Positions 53,448 to 62,261 of a stretch of 64,000 bases of DNA are shown here, one piece after another (the first letter of the stretch is position 1; every line of letters starts with the position of its first letter). The stretch lies in NCBI RefSeq assembly GCF_001426375.1, contig NZ_LMEO01000010.1, positions 1-64,000 of the forward strand, in the 5' to 3' direction. A program made the translations under genes and the position numbers. Below the pieces are notes generated by a model that did not search any database, was not told the origin of the DNA, and saw nothing but the letters and a program-made list of their open reading frames with translations. Source of the DNA: Paenibacillus sp. Root444D2. GTDB taxonomy: Bacteria; Bacillota; Bacilli; Paenibacillales; NBRC-103111.

Positions 53448-54392
53448 TCAGTGTTCATTTGCGTATAGTTGAACGATTTTTTCAGCTTTATCTTTGATGA
53501 TGGCTGCAATATGGGCCGGTTCAATGATTCGCAGGTTGGGGCCATAGCTAAGAAGCATGCCATGAAGCCACGGTTCATCCGGTTGAGTGGCGGTAATCAT
53601 CAAAGTGCCATCAGCTTGAACGGTAATTTGCTCAGGACGGAAATAATCCTCTACTTGAGCTCGAACATTCGGCTGCGCATGCAGCACGAGTTTGATGAGC
53701 GAGGAGGGGGCTCTTTTGCCCCAGTTATGATCTAACTGTTCTAGGGCTCCTTCTTTACGTTCAAAGGTTCTCTGAAGCACTTCAATATCCTTCATCCGAG
53801 ATAATCGGAAGACGCGAAAATCTTGGCGAAGCAGGCAGTAGCCGTACAAATACCAGCCAAAGCCTTTGACCACAATGCCCATAGGTTCTACTGTTCGCAC
53901 AGACTGCTCACTTTGGGAAGTAATATATTGAAAGGAAATCAGTTTAGATTCCTTAATTGATGTGCGCAGGGTGCTCAGCTTCTCTTTGTCCTGATTGCTG
54001 CCACGCCAAGGATTCATATCAATAATAAGTTGATTGTTTAGGTTAGCGACGGTGTTCTGTTCCGATTTCGCCACAAGAGCTCCGACTTTATCAAGAAGGT
54101 TGCTGATCTCTTGGTCGCCGACGGTAGAGCGGATTCCTTTGAGGCCAACAATAATAGATTGGAGCTCATCGAGGGACAGAAATTGGCGATCCAACCGATA
54201 TTGGTCCATAATTTCGTAGCCACCGCTCATCCCTGCATAAGAAACTACAGGAACGCCAGCTTGGTTAATGGCCTCAACGTCTCGGTAAACCGTACGTAAT
54301 GACACTTCAAAACGCTCCGAAAGTTCTTTAGCGCTAATTCTTCTTCGATTTAGAAGCAGCATGGTAATGGCAAGCAGACGATCAATTTTCAA
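53448..54392 (-). CDS. HTH-WYL transcriptional regulator (YafY type)
   Basis: 314 residues. N-terminal HTH_11 (KIDRLLAITMLLLNRRRISAKELSERF, recognition helix SLRTVYRDVEAI), a linker, and a WYL domain (about 140-220: LISFQYITSQSEQSVRTVEPMGIVVKGFGWYLYGYC) followed by a WCX-type C-terminal domain. TTG 54392 with GAGGTG upstream is the likely start. WYL domains sense nucleotides or nucleic-acid ligands. It is about 150 bp upstream of the DinB gene and may control it through the leader repeats. Confidence 0.9.
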   Translation of the reverse strand: MKIDRLLAITMLLLNRRRISAKELSERFEVSLRTVYRDVEAINQAGVPVVSYAGMSGGYEIMDQYRLDRQFLSLDELQSIIVGLKGIRSTVGDQEISNLLDKVGALVAKSEQNTVANLNNQLIIDMNPWRGSNQDKEKLSTLRTSIKESKLISFQYITSQSEQSVRTVEPMGIVVKGFGWYLYGYCLLRQDFRVFRLSRMKDIEVLQRTFERKEGALEQLDHNWGKRAPSSLIKLVLHAQPNVRAQVEDYFRPEQITVQADGTLMITATQPDEPWLHGMLLSYGPNLRIIEPAHIAAIIKDKAEKIVQLYANEH

Positions 54393-54523
54393 GAAAAGCA
54401 CCTCATCGATTCATATATGTTAACTTTAACATTCGATTTCAGAGAAAGAATTCCCTTTGTGGAGTTCCGCATACCCGATGGAAAATTTAGAAATAATAAG
54501 CCGAATTCAAATCTCAAAGAGGA

Positions 54524-54555
54524 GAGACTTTGAGCTACGCTCAAAGATCCCTATA
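54524..54555. repeat. Conserved-flank hairpin (GAGC variant)
   Basis: GAGA, then stem CTTTGAGC, loop TAC, stem GCTCAAAG, then ATCCCTATA. It shares flanks and loop with the three hairpins at 62094-62210 (opposite orientation), but the stem differs by paired changes (GAGC/GCTC instead of GGTC/GACC). It lies 17 bp upstream of the secreted-protein gene. Confidence 0.8.
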
Positions 54556-54571
54556 TTAGGAGTCGGATTAC

Positions 54572-55384
54572 ATGTTCAGAAAATGGTTTAAAATCGCCCT
54601 AGGCACAGCGGTAATTAGTTTACTTTTGAGCAGCTCATCTTTATGGAGAGTTGGATTCGTGTCCGCTGAAGAGATGCCGCCACCACCGCCACAAACTGCA
54701 CAGCAAGGCGAGCTTATACAAACACGTGAGATTGATGTCACTGGTGACGGCAAGCCGGATACAGTATCCCTGATAGGGATGAAGTCGGATAGTAGTAGTC
54801 CGTACTATGATAAGCTATTTATTACCGTCGTAGGACCAGTCCAGACCCAAGTAGTCATTCCGCTTGAGGGTGGATATAACCCGCAGATGGATTTTTGTGA
54901 CTTTATTCAGGACAAACTGCCTCAAATCTATGTATCCGCCGAAACAGGGGGCAGCGGGGGGCTATCCAACTACTATATTTACTCACTGAAAAATAATGTT
55001 CCGACCGCTATCCCGCTGCCTAGTCCACTTCATGTAAAGGCAACTTTTAAGAAGAATTATGTGGTAAAGATGAAAATTGAAGAGACAGGGAAGTCTTTCA
55101 AAATCGATATCAAAGACCGCAAGGACGATTACGAGAAATTCGGTGTATACAAAAATGGTAGTGTAGTGAAGCCGATTATTGTGGATGTTCATGGTTATGG
55201 CGCCCTGAAGCCGATAGATATTGATCGGGATGGGTACTGTGAGCTGAAGGGTGCTCAGCGAATCACGGGTATTGCGAACGCAGATACACTTGGATACGCC
55301 ATCTCTGTTTGGAAATGGAAACAAGGGAAATGGATTCTGAAAGACTCCTCCATTGTCAAAACGCTGCCTGGCAAGTTACGTTAA
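54572..55384 (+). CDS. Secreted protein of unknown function, FG-GAP-like motifs
   Basis: 270 residues. Signal peptide to about residue 32 (ending FVSAEE), then a PPPPP stretch. The mature part has two Asp-rich turns typical of FG-GAP/VCBS-like blades, IDVTGDGKPDTV near 50 and IDIDRDGYCEL near 215, and a WKWKQGKWIL ending. It resembles uncharacterised envelope proteins of spore formers that carry such single blades. ATG 54572 has AGGAG upstream. No partner genes; a bidirectional terminator follows. Confidence 0.75.
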   Translation: MFRKWFKIALGTAVISLLLSSSSLWRVGFVSAEEMPPPPPQTAQQGELIQTREIDVTGDGKPDTVSLIGMKSDSSSPYYDKLFITVVGPVQTQVVIPLEGGYNPQMDFCDFIQDKLPQIYVSAETGGSGGLSNYYIYSLKNNVPTAIPLPSPLHVKATFKKNYVVKMKIEETGKSFKIDIKDRKDDYEKFGVYKNGSVVKPIIVDVHGYGALKPIDIDRDGYCELKGAQRITGIANADTLGYAISVWKWKQGKWILKDSSIVKTLPGKLR

Positions 55385-55386
55385 AA

Positions 55387-55436
55387 AAAGACCGCCATCT
55401 CACGGAGTGCAATTGTTCCATGATGTGGCGGTCTTT
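55387..55436. terminator. Bidirectional terminator
   Basis: AAAGACCGCCA (55387-55397) pairs with TGGCGGTCTTT (55426-55436), 11 bp, with A and T tracts on either side. It separates the secreted-protein gene and the convergent M29 gene. Confidence 0.9.
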
Positions 55437-55458
55437 CTATGAAGTCATGCTTGCCGTC

Positions 55459-56688
55459 TTATGCCCAGTTTCCTTTGCGAAACAAAGCTTCGCGGCTTCC
55501 ATCTGCCAGAATGCCATCGATCTGCATGTCAGCTGAGCCGATCATGAAGTCAACGTGAATTAGGCTTTTATTGTAGCCATTCTGGGTTAACTCCTCGGGG
55601 CTCATTGTCGTTCCACCTTCAATCGTGAACGGATATGAATTACCGAGTGCGACATGACAGGAAGCATTTTCGTCGAATAGGGTGTTGTAGTAAATGAGTC
55701 CTGACTGTGAAATGGGGGAGTCATAAGGAACAAGTGCCACTTCACCCAAATAACGGGCGCCCTCATCCATGTCCAGCATCTTATTCAGCACTTCTTGACC
55801 CACCTCAGCGGTCGCCTCGACAACTCGGCCATTTTCGAATTTCAAGCTGAATCCATTGATTAGTGAGCCTTGATAGCTCAGCGGCAAAGTGCTGCGAACG
55901 GTTCCGTTCGTGCCATTTCGTGCAGGCATCGTAAATACTTCTTCCGTTGGGATGTTCGGCACGAAGAAAATACCTCGCTCCGACTCGCTCCCTGCGGCAA
56001 CCCATTGATGCTTAGGGGCTAGCTCTATGTATAAATCTGTACCAGGAGCTTTGAAATGCAGCTGCTTGTACTTTTTGTTGTTCAGTAGATTCTGCTTATC
56101 TGTCAGCGTCTCGATATGCTGTTTCCATGCTGCAACCGGATCATCTTTATCCACACGAGTCAGCTTGAAAATCTGCTCCCACAGCTTCTTGATGCGCTCG
56201 GCTTCGCTCAAATCCGGGAACACCTTAGCCGACCATTCCGCTGTCGGGAAGGAGACCATCAACCAGTTCACCTGATTGCTGCGCAAATATTTCAGGAACC
56301 CTTCGCGCGCAGTGGCTGTAGATTTGCTAGAGATGGCGACCCGTTCAGGGTCTACGTCTTTGAGCAAATCGGAGTTAGGCGCGTAGATTTGGAGGAAGGC
56401 TGCACCGTCCTTTGCCATCTCTTCCAGGCCGTTTGCTCGCCACATGGGGTACTCGCGCAGCGTGGATTCCGGGGCGTGCTTGAGGCGCAGCGCCTTCACT
56501 TCATCGTCGTCCCAATCGATGACGACATCTTTGGCGCCAGCGTCGTAAGCCTTTTTCGTTAGCTTGCGCACAAAGTCAGCACAGGCGATCGGCGTCATGA
56601 TGACGACAGTCTGATCCTTTTGTACATTTAATCCGACACGTATGGCAAGCTCTGCATATTTATCTAAGTAATGTTCGAATGTCTCCAT
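55459..56688 (-). CDS. M29-family aminopeptidase
   Basis: 409 residues, AmpS/PepS-type cytosolic metallo-aminopeptidase. Landmarks: ELAIRVGLNVQKDQTVVIM, VVIDWDDDEVKALRLKHAP, LYIELAPKHQWVAAGSESERGI, NIPTEEVFTMPARNGTNG, and the metal-binding LGEVALVPYDSPIS, FDENASCHVALGNSYP and HVDFMIGS. ATG 56688 has AAAGGAG upstream; the longer frame to 56772 runs across the divergent glnS promoter. Confidence 0.93.
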   Translation of the reverse strand: METFEHYLDKYAELAIRVGLNVQKDQTVVIMTPIACADFVRKLTKKAYDAGAKDVVIDWDDDEVKALRLKHAPESTLREYPMWRANGLEEMAKDGAAFLQIYAPNSDLLKDVDPERVAISSKSTATAREGFLKYLRSNQVNWLMVSFPTAEWSAKVFPDLSEAERIKKLWEQIFKLTRVDKDDPVAAWKQHIETLTDKQNLLNNKKYKQLHFKAPGTDLYIELAPKHQWVAAGSESERGIFFVPNIPTEEVFTMPARNGTNGTVRSTLPLSYQGSLINGFSLKFENGRVVEATAEVGQEVLNKMLDMDEGARYLGEVALVPYDSPISQSGLIYYNTLFDENASCHVALGNSYPFTIEGGTTMSPEELTQNGYNKSLIHVDFMIGSADMQIDGILADGSREALFRKGNWA

Positions 56689-56772
56689 CTCGCTGGCTCC
56701 TTTATATTTGAGTAAGATATAGTGTATGATAGAAAATAAAACTTTAACCCGTGGGAGAAAGGCTGGGAACAT

Positions 56773-58437
56773 ATGGAAACGAAGAGCGCAGCAGTAAGCA
56801 CGCCATCCAATTTCATTAAGAACATTGTAAACGAAGATCTGAAATCAGGCAAAGTCAGTCAGGTAGTTACCCGATTTCCCCCGGAGCCGAACGGTTACCT
56901 TCATATAGGACATGCGAAGTCGATTTGTCTTAATTTTGAGCTTGCGGATGAATTCAAGGGGTTAACGAACCTTCGCTTTGACGATACGAATCCGGTGAAG
57001 GAAGATACAGAATATGTGGAATCCATTAAAGCGGATGTCGCTTGGCTCGGTTTTCAATGGGACGGTTTGTTTTTTGCTTCCGATTATTTCGAGGAAATGT
57101 ACAAACGTGCGGTGGTTTTGATCAACAAAGGTTTAGCTTTTGTGGATGACCAAACAGCGGATGAAATCCGCGAAACCCGCGGGACGCTTACACAGCCGGG
57201 TACGAACAGTCCTTACCGCGAGCGCAGTATCGAAGAGAATCTCGCCTTGTTTGAGCGTATGCGTGCCGGTGAATTCAAAGATGGCGAGCGTGTTCTTCGT
57301 GCTAAGATCGATATGTCTTCGCCGAACATCAACCTGCGCGATCCAATCATTTACCGTGTCGTACATGCTCATCACCATAATACGGGAGATGCTTGGTGTA
57401 TCTACCCGATGTATGCTTTCGCGCATCCACTGGAAGATGCCATTGAAGGTGTTACGCATTCCATCTGTACGCTCGAGTTCGAAGACCAACGCCCGTTCTA
57501 CGATTGGGTTGTTCGCGAGTGCGAGATGCCGAATGTGCCTAGACAGTATGAATTTGCACGCCTTAACCTAACGAACACGGTGATGAGTAAAAGAAAGCTG
57601 AAACAGCTTGTCGACGAGAAAGCCGTTGACGGTTGGGACGATCCGCGGATGCCAACCATTTCTGGTCTTCGCCGCAGAGGCTTTACAGCTGAATCCATTC
57701 GCAATTTCGCTCGCGAAATCGGTGTAGCTCGCAGCTACAGCGTCGTTGATGCGAAGATGCTGGATCATTTTATCCGTGAGGATTTGAAGTTAAAGGCGAT
57801 GCGTACGATGGGTGTGCTGAATCCGCTCAAAGTCGTAATCACGAACTACCCTGAGGATCAAGTCGAAATGCTGGATATGGAGAATAACGCAGAGAATCCG
57901 GAGATGGGCAATCGCCAAATTCCGTTCTCCTGCGAGATCTACATCGAGCAAGACGATTTCATGGAAAATCCGCCGAACAAATATTTCCGGTTATTTCCCG
58001 GCAACGAAGTGCGGTTGAAAAACGCCTATTTCATCAAGTGCAATGATTTCATCAAAGATGAGAACGGCAAAGTGGTTGAGCTGCACTGCACGTATGACGT
58101 GGAAACGAAAAGCGGCAGCGGATTTACGGGCCGTAAAGTCAAAGGAACGATCCACTGGGTAGATGCGAAGAGTGCTGTACCTGCGGAGTTCCGTCTGTAT
58201 GAGCCGCTGATTCTCGATAACGAAGAGGACGAGGATGCTTCGTTCTTGGAGAATTTGAATCCAAACTCACTGCAAATTGTGCAAGGTTTCGTGGAAGACA
58301 ATATGAAGCAAGCAAAGCCGCATGATAAGTTCCAATTTTTCCGCCACGGCTATTTCAACGTAGATCCGAAACATACAACAAGCGACAAACTGGTGTTTAA
58401 CCTGATTGTCTCGCTGAAAAGCTCTTTTGAAGTGTAA
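56773..58437 (+). CDS. glnS: Glutaminyl-tRNA synthetase
   Basis: 554 residues, class I synthetase of the GlnRS branch. HIGH motif in [19 protein letters not shown] equivalent VMSKRKL, and GlnRS-specific [10 protein letters not shown] and [15 protein letters not shown]. The C-terminal anticodon-binding beta barrels are present to the end. Most Bacillota lack GlnRS and make Gln-tRNA by GatCAB; its presence is known in Paenibacillus-type and some other genomes and is compatible with that assignment. Divergent from the M29 aminopeptidase. Confidence 0.95.
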   Translation: METKSAAVSTPSNFIKNIVNEDLKSGKVSQVVTRFPPEPNGYLHIGHAKSICLNFELADEFKGLTNLRFDDTNPVKEDTEYVESIKADVAWLGFQWDGLFFASDYFEEMYKRAVVLINKGLAFVDDQTADEIRETRGTLTQPGTNSPYRERSIEENLALFERMRAGEFKDGERVLRAKIDMSSPNINLRDPIIYRVVHAHHHNTGDAWCIYPMYAFAHPLEDAIEGVTHSICTLEFEDQRPFYDWVVRECEMPNVPRQYEFARLNLTNTVMSKRKLKQLVDEKAVDGWDDPRMPTISGLRRRGFTAESIRNFAREIGVARSYSVVDAKMLDHFIREDLKLKAMRTMGVLNPLKVVITNYPEDQVEMLDMENNAENPEMGNRQIPFSCEIYIEQDDFMENPPNKYFRLFPGNEVRLKNAYFIKCNDFIKDENGKVVELHCTYDVETKSGSGFTGRKVKGTIHWVDAKSAVPAEFRLYEPLILDNEEDEDASFLENLNPNSLQIVQGFVEDNMKQAKPHDKFQFFRHGYFNVDPKHTTSDKLVFNLIVSLKSSFEV

Positions 58438-58476
58438 AATTGGGCTCGGATGAGTTCATATGAGGATTAGACAGGA

Positions 58477-58502
58477 AGTCCTAGTGAAAACTAGGATTTT
58501 TT
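58477..58502 (+). terminator. glnS terminator
   Basis: AGTCCTAG pairs with CTAGGATT around TGAAAA and runs into six T residues. Confidence 0.8.
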
Positions 58503-58613
58503 GTTGTGCTGGAAATCGAGCGGGGTAAAAAACGATTTTGAAAAAATAAATTTTTTGATCACAAATATCCAGTAATATAAATGATGAATCCTATTTCATA
58601 AGGAGCGTGCCGC

Positions 58614-59318
58614 GTGACAACCGTATTGGTGGTAGATGATGATCTTAATATTTGCCGGATTACGAAGTTATATTTGGAGAAAAATGGATATAAAGTAATA
58701 ACCGCAAATGATGGTGAACAGGCGCTAACTCAGTTTGATGAGCTGCACCCAGACTTCATTGTACTTGATATAATGATGCCTAAACGTGATGGCTGGGAGG
58801 TCTGCCAGAAAATTCGTGCGAAGAGTGATGTTCCTATTCTCATGCTGACGGCTAGAGGTCACGTGGATGAGCGAATTGAAGGTTTGCAGATGGGCGCTGA
58901 TGACTATCTAGTGAAGCCCTTCGACCCGAATGAATTGGTTGCTCGTGTGACCACGATACTCCGCAGGACGCTGCTCCGCACAGAAGCTGCTGCGCCTGCT
59001 CATCTATATGAAGTGGGCAGCTTGCGAGTGGATAGCCTGTCCCATGACGTGACTGTAGAAGGGCAGTTCGTTGCTTTACCCAAGAAAGAGTATGAACTGC
59101 TGCTGTTTTTCGTGCGAAACCCGAATCAAGTATTTACCCGGGAGGACCTGATCGCCAAAATATGGGGTTGGGATTTCGAGGGTGAAGACCGCGTCGTGGA
59201 TTTATATATTAAACGTTTGAGACAAAAGCTTTCTGCTTTGACGGACAGGAAAGAGGACTGGAGCATCCGTACCGTATGGGGTGTAGGATATAAGTTTGAG
59301 GGCCCAGGTGCATGCTGA
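58614..59318 (+). CDS. OmpR/PhoB-family response regulator
   Basis: 234 residues; GTG start with AAGGAG upstream. Receiver domain with LVVDDDLNICRI, the phospho-acceptor in DFIVLDIMMPKRDGW and DDYLVKPFDP; winged-helix output domain with LPKKEYELLLFFV and DRVVDLYIKRLRQKL. It overlaps its kinase by 7 bp. The secreted helical-repeat gene that follows may belong to its regulon. Confidence 0.94.
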   Translation: MTTVLVVDDDLNICRITKLYLEKNGYKVITANDGEQALTQFDELHPDFIVLDIMMPKRDGWEVCQKIRAKSDVPILMLTARGHVDERIEGLQMGADDYLVKPFDPNELVARVTTILRRTLLRTEAAAPAHLYEVGSLRVDSLSHDVTVEGQFVALPKKEYELLLFFVRNPNQVFTREDLIAKIWGWDFEGEDRVVDLYIKRLRQKLSALTDRKEDWSIRTVWGVGYKFEGPGAC

Positions 59319-60724
59319 ACTCCTTTTACCGCAAGTTATTATTTATTTATATTTCGATTACCGTTGTGTCCATTCTTGCCATTTCAGGAACCATTGGCTA
59401 TTCGATGAAACAGAAAACCTATGAACGCAGCGAGAAGCTCCTGCTAGAGAAGGTGGAGCAGGTTGGTGAGCTGGCCAAGGATCTGTTCGATAACTCGACA
59501 CAGCTGAAGGATTTTCGTAAGCAGATTAGCGCCATTGAGAAGACTTCGAACGTTCATGTTGCCGTTATCAAGCATCCCAAAGCAAATCTGGATAAGATTC
59601 AGGCGGTGGGCGAGGCCCCAGCACGTAAGGAATGGGTGGAAAAAGTGCTGTCGGGTAATCAAGTGACGGTGCAAAGCAATTTTGCTCAAAACAGTTCGGT
59701 GAAAATGCTCATTGTCGGGCGACCCGTCATGCAGGAGAATCGTGTCATTGGCGGGATTTTCTTATACACTCCAATCGTGAATATTCAAGGCACTATCAAT
59801 GGCATTAATCGAGCGATATTTCTATCTGCCTTAACGGTTGCATTGCTTGCGATTGCTGTCCTGTACTTTGTTTCCAGACATTTTATGAAGCCGATTCAAC
59901 TCATGAGCAAAACCGCAGAGGCTTTGGCCTTAGGGGATTTCAGTGGAAGGGTACCGGTTAGAGGTAAGGACGAAATCGCCTCGCTGTCAGGATCTCTGAA
60001 TCGAATGGCCGGCAAACTGCAGAAAGTAGAAGATGGACGCAAGCGATTTCTATCTGAAATATCCCATGAGCTGCGGACGCCGTTGACGACAATTCGAGCC
60101 TCCTTGCAGGGGATAACGGATGGCGTTGTTGAGCCTGAAGACGCGAAGGAATTCATCCAAGTTTCTCTTCAGGAGACGCTTCGGCTGAGCCATTTGGTTG
60201 ATGATTTGATGGAACTGTCGTCGTTTGAGGAGAAGCAGGTCAAATTAAACCTCCAGGATGTCGATGTGCCTGACTTAATAGGGCTGGTGGTTACCCAACT
60301 CAAGATGAAAGCTAAAGCAAAGCAGATCGAGCTGAGCTCTGAGGCAGAAGGGCCATACTTGGTTTATGCGGACGCAGACCGGTTGAGGCAGGTGTTTATC
60401 AATTTGCTGGACAATGCCATTAACCATATTCCTGAGGGGTCCTCGGCGGGTATTCGAGTAAAAGTAGTCAAGAACGAACGCTGGATAGAAGTGTGGGATA
60501 ACGGACTAGGTATCGCGCCAGAGAAATTGCCGCATCTATTCGATCGTTTCTATAAAACGGATGAAAGCCGCAACCGTTCCGGCGCAGGTCTCGGTTTAAC
60601 AATCAGCAAACACATCGTAGAAGCTCATGGCGGTACGATTCGAGTGGAATCTCAACTTCAAATGGGGACGGTGTTTAAAATATTTTTGCAGTCGCCTATG
60701 CTTCGCCGCATGACAAACTTATGA
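59312..60724 (+). CDS. Sensor histidine kinase with extracytoplasmic domain
   Basis: 470 residues. Helix 1 (about 8-28), an extracellular sensor of about 130 residues, helix 2 (about 168-188), HAMP, HisKA with EISHELRTPLTTI, and HATPase_c with NLLDNAINHIPEGS, EVWDNGLGI and GAGLGLTISKHI. Unlike the kinase at 7801 it has a full sensor domain and a canonical H box. Signal unknown. Confidence 0.94.
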   Translation: MLNSFYRKLLFIYISITVVSILAISGTIGYSMKQKTYERSEKLLLEKVEQVGELAKDLFDNSTQLKDFRKQISAIEKTSNVHVAVIKHPKANLDKIQAVGEAPARKEWVEKVLSGNQVTVQSNFAQNSSVKMLIVGRPVMQENRVIGGIFLYTPIVNIQGTINGINRAIFLSALTVALLAIAVLYFVSRHFMKPIQLMSKTAEALALGDFSGRVPVRGKDEIASLSGSLNRMAGKLQKVEDGRKRFLSEISHELRTPLTTIRASLQGITDGVVEPEDAKEFIQVSLQETLRLSHLVDDLMELSSFEEKQVKLNLQDVDVPDLIGLVVTQLKMKAKAKQIELSSEAEGPYLVYADADRLRQVFINLLDNAINHIPEGSSAGIRVKVVKNERWIEVWDNGLGIAPEKLPHLFDRFYKTDESRNRSGAGLGLTISKHIVEAHGGTIRVESQLQMGTVFKIFLQSPMLRRMTNL

Positions 60725-60792
60725 CATAACTATTCGGTAAGATAGGGTTCGTAAGGTAAACATAACCATAAACGAATCGAGGAGCGATACTT

Positions 60793-61533
60793 ATGTTGAA
60801 AAAATTAACAGGCATTGCGTTGGTTGGTGCAATTGTATTAACAGTTCCGATTGCGGCTTTTGCTGCGAATGCACAGGCTAATACTCAAGCGACAACAAGC
60901 AAATCCACTAAACCAGTTAAGCAGCTGCTTCAAGATAAAGCGCAAATTTTTGGTATATCAACAGATGGTAAAACGAGTGAACAGATCAAAGCGGAGCTAA
61001 AAGCTTTAAGTTCTGCCAAACACACGGAACAATTGAACAAAGCAGCAGCGAAGCTGGGTATTAGCACTGACGGTAAAACAGCGGAACAGCTGAAAGCTGA
61101 CATTCAAGCGGCTGTTCAAGTGAAGCTGCAAGAAAAAGCGGCGAAACTCGGTGTTAGCGCGGATGGGAAAACGAATAAAGAGCTGAGAGCAGCGCTCAAA
61201 GCAGCTGTTTTACCGAAATTGCAAGAAAAGGCGGCAAAGCTCGGTGTTACCACAGATGGAAAAACAAATAAAGAGATTAGAACAGAGCTACAAGCGGCAG
61301 CTTTGACGAGCCTGAAAGAAAAAGCAACAAAAGCGGGTGTTGCAACGGAAGGCAAGACAGCCAAAGAAATACGTGCTGCTTTAAAGGCGAGTAAAGAAGG
61401 TAAAAAGGCAGAAGCAGTGAATAAAAAAGCCGCTAAATTAGGTATCTCCACGGAAGGTAAGACTACTGAGCAGGTGTTTGCTGAAATAGAAAGTGCACTG
61501 AAAGCGAAGTGGGAGAAGCAGGCGCAGAAGTAG
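60793..61533 (+). CDS. Secreted alpha-helical repeat protein
   Basis: 246 residues. Signal peptide to about residue 25 (IAAFAANAQ). The rest is six imperfect repeats of about 36 residues around the core AAKLGISTDGKT.KE.(R/K)AEL(K/Q)A, with the DGKT or EGKT turn kept in every copy. Each unit looks like a helix-turn-helix pair; the mature protein is Lys/Ala-rich and basic. I do not recognise a named family. It is 68 bp after a histidine kinase gene, with its own GAGGAG site. A role as wall-associated or matrix protein is guesswork. Confidence 0.75.
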   Translation: MLKKLTGIALVGAIVLTVPIAAFAANAQANTQATTSKSTKPVKQLLQDKAQIFGISTDGKTSEQIKAELKALSSAKHTEQLNKAAAKLGISTDGKTAEQLKADIQAAVQVKLQEKAAKLGVSADGKTNKELRAALKAAVLPKLQEKAAKLGVTTDGKTNKEIRTELQAAALTSLKEKATKAGVATEGKTAKEIRAALKASKEGKKAEAVNKKAAKLGISTEGKTTEQVFAEIESALKAKWEKQAQK

Positions 61534-61578
61534 GGTGGATAAGTACTGGTGAAGTACTGGTGAAGTACGGGATAAGAA

Positions 61579-61612
61579 CAAACCTCGAGGGCGGCCTCGG
61601 GGTTTGTTTTTT
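61579..61612 (+). terminator. Terminator of the helical-repeat gene
   Basis: CAAACCTCGAGG (61579-61590) pairs with CCTCGGGGTTTG (61595-61606) and runs into six T residues. A near copy occurs at 62001. Confidence 0.88.
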
Positions 61613-61695
61613 GAGTTCACGGATAAATGAATTCTCACTCGGGGAGTGATTTTTGTTTTCAGTGTGTCAGTCTCTTCCGGCTAAAATGGGCTAAA

Positions 61696-61879
61696 GTTGT
61701 ACAATGTACAACAATTTCGTGGTTTTTTTGTAACTAAGCAGTAGTTGTTGTATTTCGTACAACAATTTAGCTTCATTTCATCAAATAGAGCTACTTTTGA
61801 GAGAAATTGTTGTATTTTCTACAACAATCGTCGGGATAACGGGGAATAACTTGCTTATTGTTGTATAAAATACAACAAT
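61696..61879. repeat. Island of four TTGTTGTA-type palindromes with exact 51/62/51 spacing
   Basis: Centres at 61704, 61755, 61817 and 61868, giving 51, 62 and 51 bp. Arms TTGTTGTA/TACAACAA are perfect in the last three; loops differ (TTTCG, TTTTC, TAAAA). The spacing is identical to that inside the 113-bp tandem array at 9749-10275. No gene is supported between 61534 and 62261. Confidence 0.92.
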
Positions 61880-62000
61880 CCCTCTTTGATTAAGCTATTT
61901 AGTGATAAATTGTACGAACCCAACCTAGGCTTAACCTGGGTAAAATAAAAGGCACATTGGAAATCAGTAGTCCATAAAACCATAGTCTCCATAAAAATAG

Positions 62001-62034
62001 TAAACCTCGAGGGCAGTCGGGGTTTATTTTTTTT
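62001..62034 (+). terminator. Second, near-identical terminator hairpin
   Basis: TAAACCTCG (62001-62009) pairs with CGGGGTTTA (62018-62026) and runs into eight T residues. It repeats the 61579 hairpin sequence with few changes, yet no gene lies between them. Confidence 0.75.
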
Positions 62035-62093
62035 GACCACATAAGAGTTTTTCGTTACCCGAAAACCGTTTTCTTATTGGCGATAAAACCTAA

Positions 62094-62210
62094 TATAGGG
62101 ATCTTTGGTCGTAGACCAAAGTCTCTCCGCTTATAGGGATCTTTGGTCGTAGACCAAAGTCTCTCCGGTCTCTCCGCTTATAGGGATCTTTGGTCGTAGA
62201 CCAAAGTCTC
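62094..62210. repeat. Three tandem conserved-flank hairpins (GGTC variant)
   Basis: Copies start at 62094, 62132 and 62179 (32 bp each; periods 38 and 47, the second with a 9-bp insertion). Each is TATAGGGAT, stem CTTTGGTC, loop GTA, stem GACCAAAG, then TCTC. The single copy at 54524 is the reverse orientation with compensating stem changes. Confidence 0.9.
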
Positions 62211-62261
62211 ACCTCGTTAAACGCGGTCGCTCATCTTCGAAAGGCCTCGATAGAGGTTTTC

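Noticed and set aside
61855..62040. Minus-strand frame of 61 codons
   Set aside because: Spans a terminator and a palindrome; no coding support.
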